64,000 bases of DNA from positions 1 through 64,000 of the forward strand of contig JADLEQ010000055.1 in assembly GCA_020846005.1 (NCBI GenBank). Direction: 5' to 3'. This document shows, in pieces, positions 43,843 through 53,500 of the stretch (positions within the stretch are counted from its first letter, which is position 1; each line of letters opens with the position of its first letter). The translations under genes and the position numbers were made by a program. Below the pieces are notes generated by a model. The model saw only the letters and a list, made by a program, of their open reading frames with translations, had not been told where the DNA came from and ran no database searches. The stretch comes from Polyangiaceae bacterium. GTDB lineage: Bacteria > Myxococcota_A > Polyangia > Polyangiales > Polyangiaceae.

Positions 43843-45009
43843 ATGGCGAAGACGTACGGTGACTTGATGGCGGAGGTGCGCGGCGCGGTGCGCACCATGA
43901 CGTTCGATGAGCTGCGCGCGCGCCAAGCCAAGGCTCGCGCGCCGCTGCTGGTCGACGTTCGGGAGAAGGACGAGTACCGCGCGGGGTACATCCCGGGCGC
44001 GCTGCACCTGGCGCGCGGGTTCCTCGAGATGCAGGCCGAGCAGAAGCTGCCGGACAAGAACGCTGAGATCATCCTCTACTGCGCGGCTGGGATCCGGAGC
44101 GCGTTCGCAGCGAAGACGCTCGCGGAGCTCGGGTACACCAACGTGACGAGCCTGAACCCGGGGTTCGTCCGCTGGAAGGACCTGGGGCTCGCCGTCGAGG
44201 AGCCGCCCAAGCTCACGCAGGAGCAGCTCGATCGGTACTCCAGGCACCTCCTCATGCCCGAGGTCGGCGAGGCCGGTCAGGCCAAGCTCCTCAAGGGGCG
44301 TGTCCTGCTCCTCGGCGCGGGCGGGCTCGGGAGCCCAGCCGCCCTCTATCTCGCCGCCGCGGGCGTCGGCACGCTCGGGCTGGTAGACGCCGACAAAGTC
44401 GACGCCTCAAACCTCCAGCGCCAGATCCTGCACGCCACGTCGCGGCTCGGTCTGCCCAAGGTGAAGAGCGCGGAGACGGCGCTCCGCGATCTCAACCCCG
44501 ACGTGAAGGTCGTGAGCTACGAGGAGCGCCTCACCAGCGAGAACGTCGACCGAATCTTCGGCGCCGGATGGGACGCCGTGATCGACGGCTGCGACAACTT
44601 CCCCACGCGGTACCTGGTGAACGACGCCTCGCTGTTCCACAGCATCCCGGTGATCCACGGGAGCATCTTCCGCTTTGACGGCCAGCTCACCACCTTCCTC
44701 CCGCGGCAGGGGCCGTGCTACCGCTGCCTCTACCCGGAGCCGCCGCCGGCTCACCTGGCTCCTTCGTGCGCCGAGGCCGGTGTCCTCGGCATCCTGCCCG
44801 GCACGATCGGCATCCTCCAGGCGACCGAAGCGGTGAAGCTCCTGCTCGGTCGAGGCGACGTCCTCTCCGGCCGCCTCCTCACGTACGACTCTCTGAAGAT
44901 GACGTTCCGCACGCTCCGCCTGCGCCGCGACGACGACTGCCCGGCCTGCGGGAAGAACCCGACGCTGACGGGCTACATCGACTACGAGGGCTTCTGCGCG
45001 GCGAGCTGA
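43843..45009 (+). CDS. Rhodanese-MoeB/ThiF fusion (sulfur-carrier adenylyltransferase)
   Basis: The 388-residue product has a rhodanese domain at about residues 15-118, with active-site Cys C80 (LYCAAGIRS), and a MoeB/ThiF E1-like domain from about 125 (RYSRHLLMPEVG). The latter has the nucleotide loop GAGGLGSP (158-165), DADKVDASNLQRQ, DGCDNFPTRY, CYRC and CPAC zinc pairs, and the SCAEAGVLG cysteine. Such enzymes adenylate a sulfur-carrier C-terminus (MoaD, ThiS or CysO type) and help thiolate it, using the rhodanese persulfide. In eukaryotic MOCS3 the rhodanese is C-terminal; here it is N-terminal. The carrier partner is not in this window. An ATG at 43774 is in frame but adds unrelated sequence. 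Confidence 0.9.
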   Translation: MAKTYGDLMAEVRGAVRTMTFDELRARQAKARAPLLVDVREKDEYRAGYIPGALHLARGFLEMQAEQKLPDKNAEIILYCAAGIRSAFAAKTLAELGYTNVTSLNPGFVRWKDLGLAVEEPPKLTQEQLDRYSRHLLMPEVGEAGQAKLLKGRVLLLGAGGLGSPAALYLAAAGVGTLGLVDADKVDASNLQRQILHATSRLGLPKVKSAETALRDLNPDVKVVSYEERLTSENVDRIFGAGWDAVIDGCDNFPTRYLVNDASLFHSIPVIHGSIFRFDGQLTTFLPRQGPCYRCLYPEPPPAHLAPSCAEAGVLGILPGTIGILQATEAVKLLLGRGDVLSGRLLTYDSLKMTFRTLRLRRDDDCPACGKNPTLTGYIDYEGFCAAS

Positions 45010-45078
45010 TCGCGGCGCCGCCGCCGCGCGTGGAGGTGCGGAGCGCCGCGCCGTGCGACGCTCCCCGCTCGGCGCCGC

Positions 45079-45963
45079 TCAGAACGTGAGGACCACGTCG
45101 CCGTTCTCGGCGGTCGCCTGGAGCACGGGGTCGGCCGCCGTCGCGCCGTTGCAGCTCACCGTCTTGGAGTTGGGCGCCGCCTCCTGCACGACACAGCCGC
45201 TCGGCGCGGCGGAGGTGTCGACGATCCCCGACGCGGTCGCCTGGACCGAGAACTTGCTGCTCTGCGAGATCTCGAGATCGAGATCCCCGTTGCCGCTGGT
45301 GAACGAGCCGGTCGCTCCCGCCGGGACACCGCCCACCTTCGCGGCCACGCCCCCGTTGTCGCAAGCCACCACGATGCTTGCCGCGGACGTCCCGCCGCTC
45401 ACCTCACAGCCGCCGTTCTCGCTGACGACCTCGATGCCCCGCGCCGAGCCGACGAAGTAGACGGCCGTCTGCCCGTTGTTTTGCAGCACGCGGAGCACGC
45501 CGTCGAAGTCCGGCGGGAGCTCGACGGTGATGTCCGCCCCGAGAGTCGAGTAGGCGCCGTCCTCACGGTGGGTCTTCACCAACGAGCTGCCGCTGCCGAC
45601 ACCGCCGACGTCACCCTCGACCGTGGTGACGAGCTTGCCGAGGTCCTCGACGATGGTGGCCTCTGGCGTGTCGTAGGCCCGCAGGATGTGGCGCTTGAAC
45701 TTGGCGACGACCTTGCCAGCGATGCCCGACTTCACCTCGATGTCGCCGTTCGTGCCGTCGATCGTCACGGCGCCGCCGCTCACCCAGAAAGCCTCCTTCG
45801 TCTCGAGCGATCCCTCGAAGCGCTTCAGCGACTTCGCCTGGACACAGACGCCGTCGGCGTTTTCCTCCTCACCTTCGTCGCAGTTCTGCAGCTCGCAGGA
45901 CGGCAGCAGGGCGAGCGCGGAGAGGGCGGAGAGGGCGAGCGCGAAGCGACGCAGGGTCTTCAT
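45079..45963 (-). CDS. DUF4097-like beta-helix lipoprotein
   Basis: This 294-residue lipoprotein has lipobox LLPSC (C23). The mature protein begins with a short Cys-rich acidic stretch (CELQNCDEGEEE), then successive short strands of the type VTIDGTNGDIEVKSG, GIEVVSENGGCEVSGG, GSFTSGNGDLDLEIS and VLQATAENGDVVLTF. These resemble the repeating, parallel-beta DUF4097 adhesin-like fold. A classical leader precedes it: TAGAAT about 30 bases upstream and GAGGTA near the start. It is convergent with the rhodanese-MoeB gene. Surface exposure is likely; its ligand is unknown. Confidence 0.8.
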   Translation of the reverse strand: MKTLRRFALALSALSALALLPSCELQNCDEGEEENADGVCVQAKSLKRFEGSLETKEAFWVSGGAVTIDGTNGDIEVKSGIAGKVVAKFKRHILRAYDTPEATIVEDLGKLVTTVEGDVGGVGSGSSLVKTHREDGAYSTLGADITVELPPDFDGVLRVLQNNGQTAVYFVGSARGIEVVSENGGCEVSGGTSAASIVVACDNGGVAAKVGGVPAGATGSFTSGNGDLDLEISQSSKFSVQATASGIVDTSAAPSGCVVQEAAPNSKTVSCNGATAADPVLQATAENGDVVLTF

Positions 45964-46047
45964 GGGCAGATACCTCGGTTTCGCAGGATTCTACGGCGAC
46001 GAACGGCGGGTGCTTCCCGCGCCGCGGCGATTGTGCGCCCGGGGCGC

Positions 46048-46935
46048 TCAGTCGGAGAATTCGTCAATATATCTAGATACTTGGACCGCGTGGGCGGAGG
46101 CGAGCCGGCGCGTGACCGCCCCCGGGACCCCGGCCCCAACGACCTGATCGCCGACGCGCACGACCGGGAGCACCTCCCGGATCGTCGAGGTGAGGAACGC
46201 CTCGTCGGCCGCCGCGAGGTCCTCGGGGCCCGGGGCGCGCTCCTCGCACGGCAACCCCGCCGCTCTCGCCGCCGATAGCACGTGGGCCCGCGTGATCCCG
46301 GCGAGCACCCCGGCGCTCTCGGGCGCCGTGATCAGGACGCCGTCGCGCACGAGGAAGAAGCTCGAGCTCGCGCCCTCGAGGATGCGATCGCGCGCGTCGA
46401 CCAGGAGCGCCTCGTGAGCCCCGGCGCGGCGGGCCTGGGTCGTCGCGAGCACGGCGACGACGTAGTTCGTCACCTTGGCTCCCTCGGCCACGTTGCCGTC
46501 CGTCGGTCGGACTCCGCGATAGAGCACCACACCCACGCCGCGCGCGTACGCCTCCGGCGGGGGGGGCTGGACGGGCCCCACGAACACGACCCGCCTCGCG
46601 GGCGTCTCGAGCGTCGAGACGTCGAGCCCGAGCGGCCCCTCCCCTCGCGTGAGCATCGCGCGGAGGAAGGCCTCCTCGAGCCCGGAGCGCCGCACGGCTT
46701 CGATGAGCTCCCGCCGCAGCGCCTCACGGGGGAGCGGCAGCGCGATCTCGAGGCGCGCTGCGCTCGAGAGCCACCGGTCGAGGTGCTCGTCGAGCGCGAA
46801 CGGCACCCCACGATACACGCGGAGGGTCTCGAACACGCCGTCCCCGTAAAGGAACCCCCGATCGAGCACGCTGATCCGCGCCTCCTCGGGCGCGAACGCG
46901 ACGCCATCGATGAGGACGAGCGTCGGGCGGCTCAA
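46048..46935 (-). CDS. Class IV aminotransferase (BCAT / ADC lyase / DAAT fold)
   Basis: This 295-residue PLP enzyme has ISVLDRGFLYGDGVFETLRVY and catalytic K154 in EGAKVTNYVV, with downstream LVDARDRILEGASSSFFLVRDG and GVLAGITRAHVL. These fit branched-chain aminotransferase, D-amino-acid aminotransferase or aminodeoxychorismate lyase (PabC); sequence alone does not decide. The start is a TTG at 46935 overlapping the acyltransferase stop codon (TTGA), with GAGGTG just upstream; no ATG or GTG precedes the conserved core. The last eleven codons are strikingly A+T-rich and use rare codons (CAA GTA TCT AGA TAT ATT). Confidence 0.87.
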   Translation of the reverse strand: MSRPTLVLIDGVAFAPEEARISVLDRGFLYGDGVFETLRVYRGVPFALDEHLDRWLSSAARLEIALPLPREALRRELIEAVRRSGLEEAFLRAMLTRGEGPLGLDVSTLETPARRVVFVGPVQPPPPEAYARGVGVVLYRGVRPTDGNVAEGAKVTNYVVAVLATTQARRAGAHEALLVDARDRILEGASSSFFLVRDGVLITAPESAGVLAGITRAHVLSAARAAGLPCEERAPGPEDLAAADEAFLTSTIREVLPVVRVGDQVVGAGVPGAVTRRLASAHAVQVSRYIDEFSD

Positions 46936-47579
46936 CTCGACACCTCGCAGGCGCTCGCGCCGGGCGCGCCGCCGCCCACCAACGAGGCGGCCTTCGCCCG
47001 TGCGCTGGTGAGCGCGCGCTCGAGGCGCTCGGGGCCGCCGGTCGCGGGAACCGGGCCGCCGAGGACGATCGCCACCCGCGAGAACGGCCACGGCACCTCG
47101 AAGCTCTCCCACCGCGCCCGGACGCCGAAGCGGCGCGAGGCTGCGACCGCGACGGGGATCAGCGCCGCCCGGCCCAGGCGCGCCGCGGCGAGCGCCCCCG
47201 GCTTCACCCGCCCGGCAGGTCCGCGCGGCCCGTCCACCGCGAACGCGGCGTCCTCTCCAGCGCGGAGGCGCCGGACCAGCGCGCGCAGGCCGGCGGCGCC
47301 GCCTCGCGTCGACGAGCCGCGGGCCACACCGAGCCCGAACGCCGCGAGAAGCTCCGCCTGGAGCGCGCCGTCGGCCGACCAGCTCACGAGCGCGTGCGTC
47401 TGCCGGGGACGCCCGACGGCGAGGAGCGCGAGCTGCTGCGCGTGGAGGAACGCGAGGACCCGCGGGCCCGCGAGCGCACGAGGATCGCACACGACGGTGA
47501 CGCGCAGCGACGCGACCCAGGCCCGGAGGAACCACGCGAGCGCCCACGCGCCAGCGCGCCATGCCGCCACGCGGCTCAC
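46932..47579 (-). CDS. DUF374-type lysophospholipid acyltransferase family protein
   Basis: This 215-residue membrane-associated protein has VVCDPRAL, LAFLHAQQLALL (the H of the family's HxxQD-like start), RGSSTRGGAAGLRALVRRLRAG and the signature FAVDGPRGPAGRVKPGALAAA. DUF374 proteins are related to LpxL-type lipid acyltransferases. The acyl donor and acceptor are unknown. It begins with GTG at 47579, overlapping the stop codon of the giant TPR gene (GTGA), and its own stop overlaps the aminotransferase TTG. The coupling implies one transcript and coordinated amounts of the three proteins. Confidence 0.88.
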   Translation of the reverse strand: MSRVAAWRAGAWALAWFLRAWVASLRVTVVCDPRALAGPRVLAFLHAQQLALLAVGRPRQTHALVSWSADGALQAELLAAFGLGVARGSSTRGGAAGLRALVRRLRAGEDAAFAVDGPRGPAGRVKPGALAAARLGRAALIPVAVAASRRFGVRARWESFEVPWPFSRVAIVLGGPVPATGGPERLERALTSARAKAASLVGGGAPGASACEVSS

Positions 47580-50500
47580 GCCTTGAGCTCGGCGATCCGC
47601 GCCTTCGCCTTCTCCATCGAGGCGTCGGTCTGCACCGCGCGCTCGAACTGCTGGATCGCCTTCGGCTTCTCGCCGAGCGCCGCGTGGATCTCGCCGAGCT
47701 GGAAGAAGACCTCGGCCTTCGTGATCGGGCTCTTGTCGTCGAGCTTCTGGAGGAGGAGGGCGCGGTACATCTGCTGCGCCTTCGCGTGATCTCCGACCGA
47801 GAACGCGACCTCCCCGAGCTGCTTCAGCACGCCGACGTTCCCCGGCTCGATGCGGAACGCCTTGTCCAGCTCCTCGAGCGCGCCAGCGGAGTTGCCGTCC
47901 GCGAGCTTGGCGCCCGCGAGGCGGCGGTGGATGTCGGCCAGCTCCTTGGAGCGCTTCCCGCCGTACGACGCCACGATCCGCTCCAGCACCTCCGCTGCCT
48001 CCTTGCCGCGGCCCGAAGCGCTGAGAGCGTCCGAGAGGGCGAGCAGGAGCTCGCGGTCCTCGGGTACGAGCGCCGACGCCTTTGCCAGCAAGTCCGCCGC
48101 CGCGGCCGGATCACCACGCCGCTCCGTCTGGATCGCCGCCGCGGCGCGGAGGAGCTCGACCTTCTTCTGGGTAGCCTCCGCGGCCTCGGCGTCCCCCACC
48201 ACGAGCTGGCTGAGCTCCGCCCACGCGCCCATCGACTCGTAAAGCGCGCGGAGACGGCCGCGGACCGCGGCGTCCCGCTCGTCGTGCCGCAGCCCGCGCT
48301 CGAGCCCCCGCGCCGCGCTCTCACGCTCGCCGAGCTTCTCGTACTCGTCGGCGAGGGTCATCGCCAGCCCGAGCGCGTCGCGTCCCTCGGAGAGATCCAG
48401 CAACCGCTCGAGGACGCGGGCCGCGTCGGCGTGCTCCGCGCCGGCCTGATGGAGGCGCGCCAGCGACTCGAGCGCTCCGCGGTGGGCCGCGCTCCGCCCA
48501 AGCACGGCCTGGTAGGTCGCGATCGCACGTGCGCGGTCGTTCAGCCGAGACTCGTAGACCTCGCCCAGACGAACCTGGAAGGCGAGCTCTGCCTCGAGAT
48601 CACCTCGCATCTCCGCCGCTCGGATCTGACCCGCGAGGAGCTCGGCGAGGTCCTCGTCGCGCCCGAGCTTCTCGAACAGCGCGCTGAGCTCGACCACCGC
48701 CTCGGCTCGCGCGGGATCGTCCTCGATCACGGCACGGAGGAGCTCGATCGCGGCAGAGGCGTCATCGAAACGGCTCGCGTGCAGGCGCGCGAGCTCGAGG
48801 CGGAGGGCGGAGCGCTCCCCCACGACGTCGGCGCGGTCGGTGAGACGCTCCAGGAGTCGGCCGAGCTCCGTCCACTTCGCGGTCGACTCGAACAGCGCCC
48901 GGAGCGCCCCGGCCGCGGCCGCGTCCGTCGGGTCGTCCTCGAAGAGCTGCTCGAACAGCGCGATCGCCTTGCCCGGATCGTTGAGCTCGTCCCGCGCGAG
49001 CTCGGCCGCGGAGCGCCGGAGCGCGCGTACCGCGCCGCCGTCAGCGCCCAGATCGATCTGCCGAACCAGCAGCGAGAAGGTCTCCTTGGCGTCGCCGGCC
49101 TTCCGGCGGAGGGTGGTGAGCTCGGCCAGCGCCCAGGCGTTCGCGTCGTCGCGCTCGAGGAGCTCACGCAGCAGCTTCTCTGCGAGCGCGTCGTCTTTCA
49201 CCTCGCCCGCGAGCTCCCGCGCGCTCTGGTACAGGGTGTCGCGCATGCCCTCGTCGGACTGCAAGCGGGCGCGGCGGCGCAGCGTCTCCACGAGATCGCG
49301 CTCGCGGCCGTCGACCCGTTGGAGCTGCTCGACGAGGACGAGCGTCTCATCCGACTCGGGGGTGAGCTCCAAGGCCCGCACCAGCGCCGCCTCGGCCCGC
49401 CTCGGATCGCCGACTCGATCCCGCAACCAGATCGCGACCCGGACCGTGAGCTCGCGGCCGAGCTCCGCCGGGAGATCCGTCCTCTTCTCCAGCGCGTCAC
49501 CGAGCGAGCGAGCGGCGCTCTCCCAGCCGCCGACGATGGGCGCCAGACGCTCGATCTCGTCCAGTACGGCGAGATCCGTCGGGTCGTCGGCGAGGCTCGC
49601 CTCGAGCACCCGCAGCGCGCCGCCGGCGTCCGAGCACTCGCTCTCCAGGACGCGCGCGAGGTGCTTGCGGCGCTCCACGCGCTCCGCGGCGTCACGCGCC
49701 CAGGCGACTCGCTTCTCGAACAGGCGCGCGAGCGCGTCCGTCCGCCCGCGGGCTCGATACACGCCCTCGAGGATCTCGGCGGCCTCGTCGCGGTGATCGC
49801 GATCGTCGGTGAGACGCTCGAGCGCCTGGAGCGCGCCATCGTGCGCAGCGTCGCGATCGAGGGCCTCGCGCAGGGACGACACGCCGCGAGCGGGCTCGCC
49901 GAGCGACTCGATCTGCAGTACGGCCAGGCGGTGGAAGAGGCCGGCGAGCTCCGCGGCGTCGCTCGTCACGGCCAGGCGCCGCTCGAGCACCTCCGCGATC
50001 TTCGCCGGCTCCCCCAGCGCCACGCGGAGCCGGTCGAGCGCCGCGAGGAGGTCGGCGCGATCACCGACGAGCTCGAGCGCGTGCTCGTAGGCCACCACCG
50101 CGCGCCCGGGGTCGCCCAGGCGCTCCTCGGCGACCCGGCCGAGCCGACTCCAGAGATCGCAGCCGAGCTCCGGATCGAAGGTCGCACCGGCGCGCTCCGC
50201 GAGCGCGTCAGCGTACGCCGGCCAGGCGCTGCACGCGGCCGCCAGGCGCTCGATGTCCGCGTGGAGATCGTGCGCCTCGGGACGCTCGGGGAGCGCGCGC
50301 AGCAGCGCGCCGAGCGCGGCGCGCGCGTCCCCCACGCGCGCCTCCAGCACCTCGGCGATGGCGCGCAGCGTCTCGGCGCGGACGGACGGCTCCGTCTCGG
50401 CGGTGAGCCGGAGCTCGAGCACCGCAGCCAGATCCGCCCAACGCTCGGCCACGCGGAGCACCGGGACCAGGATCCCGGCGACAGCCTCGCGCAGATCCTC

Positions 50501-53500
50501 GTGCTGATCGCCGATCGCGCGGACGGCCGCGATGGCGGCCGGGTCGCCCGGCGCATCCTCCAGCACGAGGCGATACGCCTCGAGGGCCTCTTCGTGCGAG
50601 CTCAAGCGCTCGTCGAGCAGCCCGCCGATCGCGCGGCGCAGCTCCGCCCTCCGCGCCGGCTCCGCCGCGCTCGACGCCTGCAGGCGGAGGTTTTCCAGCA
50701 GCGCCGGCCAGTCTTCGCCCGCCCGGTAGAGGGCCTCGAGGCGGCGGAGGACCTCGGGGTCGCCCGGCCGGACGCCGAGCGCGTGGGTGAGCGCCTCGAC
50801 GGCGCGCTCGCGCTCCTCGAGGCGCGTCTCCAGCACCGTCGCCGAAGCGACGAGGAGCTGGTAGCGAAGGTCGGCGTCGTCCTCGCCGCAGCGCTCCACG
50901 CGCTGCTCGTACAGCTCGACGAGGCGTGCGGGCTCCTGGCGCTGCTCATAGAGATCGATGAGGCAGTCGAGCGTGAAGTCGCTCTCCGGATCCAGCTCGA
51001 GCGCCTTCTCGTAGGCCTCTACGGCGCCCGCCGGATCCTCGAGCATGTCGCGGCGTGCCTCGCCCACGCGCCGCCAGAGGCTCGCGCGCTCGTCGTCCGA
51101 CGGCACCAGCTCCGCGAGCGCCGCGAGCGCCGCCACGAGCGCCGGCCAATCGCTGAGCAGCGTGGCGAGCCGGTCCACTTCGCGCAGCGGCTGCTCCTCG
51201 GACGGATCGGCCGCGTGGAGGGCCTGGTACGCGACGAGCGCGCGGCGCGGGTCGTCCCGGCGCCGGTCGTGGACGCTGGCGAGCTTCGCCAGGAGCTCCC
51301 GGCGGCTGCCGAGGTCGGGGTGGTCCTCGAGCGCGGCGTCGTACGTCTCGGCCAGCTCGTCCCACGCGCTGGTGCGTTCGACGAGCCGCTCGTAGTCGCC
51401 GCACGCCTCGGAGTCATCCGGGTCGAGAGAGACGGCGATGGAGAGGGCGCTCCGCGCGCGCTCGAGATCGTGACCGCGCTCCTCCCACAGCGCGGCGGTC
51501 TCGCGGAGGACGACCACCTTCTCGCTGGCGTCCGTCGCGAGCGCGTAGCGGTCCTCGTTCAGGCGGACGAGGTGCCGCCAGTCGTCGAGTGACGCGTAGA
51601 GCGGGCGCAGGATCTCCACGACCCGCTCCTTGTGCTCCTCGACCTCACGCAGCGCCTCGAGCTCCGCGAGGGCCTCCCGGTGGTGGGGGAGCTCGCGCAC
51701 GATCTCCTCTAGACTGTCGATCGCGCGCCCGGGCTCGCCGAGCTCGCCTCGCTGGAGCCTCGCCAGCGCGATCCGGTACTCTGCGCGCACCTCGGGAGAG
51801 GCGCCGGACTCCGCCCGCCGCTCAAGCAGCTCCGCCAGATCCGGAAAGCGAGAGCGCGCGCGGTACAGCTCGGTGAGGGCGTCGAGCACACGCGCGTCGG
51901 AGTCATCGACGTCGAGCGCGGCGCGGTAAGTCACGATCGCGGCGTCCGGATCTCCGAGCGGGCCGCGCTCCAGGCCAGCGATGACGTGGAGCGTCTCGAG
52001 CCGATCGGCAGGCTCGAACCGGTGGTCGAGTGCGGCCCGGTGGAGCAGGACCCGCTCCGCGTGCGCGCCCTGGCGGACGAGGATGCCGTCCACGGCGGAG
52101 AACAGCGCGCGGTCCTCGGGAGCGAACGCCAGCGCCCGCCGGTCGAACACGAGCGCCCGTTCGAGGTCCCCGAGCTGCTCGAAGAGCTCCCCCGCCCGAC
52201 GCGCCAGGCGCGCCGAGGTCTCGTCGTCGCCGTCGACGCCCTCGATCTCGCGCGCGTAGATCTCCGCCAGCTTCCGCTCGGCCCCGGACACCCGCGCGAT
52301 GCGCTCGAGCTCCGCGATTGCGTCCTCGCTCGCGCGGTCCTCGTGGAGGAGGAGCGCCATGGTTTCGAGCGCGCCGGTGTAGTCCTCCTTCTGCTCCTCC
52401 TGGATCTTCGCGAGTCGCGTCAGGAGCTCCGCTCGCTCGTCCGGGTCCTGGCTGTGCGCCAGGCGCGCGCGGAGGGTCTCCACGACCTTGGGGAAGTCCG
52501 CCCGGAGGAGGTAGACGGGCTCGAGCAGCTCCGCCGCGCGGGCGCGCGTCTCCGTCTCGCCCCCGGCGGTGAGCAGGCGCTCGAGCTCGGCGATGGCCGG
52601 CTCGAACTGGCGGTCCATCGTGAGCGCGAGGTCGAGCTCGTCGAAGGCTTGGGCAACGTCGCCCAGCTCGGCGATCGACACCCGCGCGATCTTGACGTGC
52701 AGGAGCGCGGCTTCGCCCACGCCTGCGTCGAGCTGGCGCCGGTGGAGCTCCACGCGATCGCCGTGTCGTCCCTCGGCGGCATAGAGCTTCTCGAGGGCGT
52801 CGACCGCCTCGGGCTCGACCGCGAGATCGAGGATCGCCTCGTAGACCTCGATGGCCCGGGACCGGCTCGCGAGCGGGCCGGCCAGGAGCGCGCCGCGCCG
52901 GTACATCAGCGCCTTCTTCTCGGCGTCGGTCTCGGCGGCGTCCGTCCGGCGCTCCAGGATGGCGAGGAGACGTTCGGGGTCGCCCGCCTCCTCGTGGATG
53001 CGCTCGAGCGCGACCAGGGCGCGCGGGTCGTCGGAACGGAGCTCGAGCGCCTTCTCGTACCACTCGCGGGCGCGCTCGCGATCCCCGAGCTCTTCGCGCG
53101 CGAGCTCTGCGACCCGCAGGGTGACGCGCAGCTGCAGCTCGTCCTGGAAGATGTCCTGCGCGATCGAGGCGAGGAGGTCCGCCTGGGCCCTCCGGCTGCT
53201 GGTCGCCGCGGCGAGGCGCTCGAGGTGCTCGAGCCACTCCTCGAGCTCGCCCCCGCCCGCGGCGTCCCGCACGCCTCGCTCGGCCAGCCCGTACGCGCGG
53301 CTGGCGTCCCCGAGCGGACCCTCCGCGACGCGCAGCGCCTGCTGGAGACCCGCCAGGCGCGAGGCCGGGTCGTCCGCGGTGTCGACCTCGATGACGAGGA
53401 CCCGGAGGAGGCGCTCGTTGTCGCCGTCGGCCTCGTAGATCGGGTGGAGGATCTCGGCGGCCTGGCGCCGGGTCGTCGGGTCCTCGGCACCGAGGAGCGC

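Noticed and set aside
40714-44247. Long minus-strand frame through the minisatellite and kinase region
   Set aside because: The repeat unit of 16 keeps every frame open, and the rest is antisense to the FHA and kinase genes. No recognisable domain.
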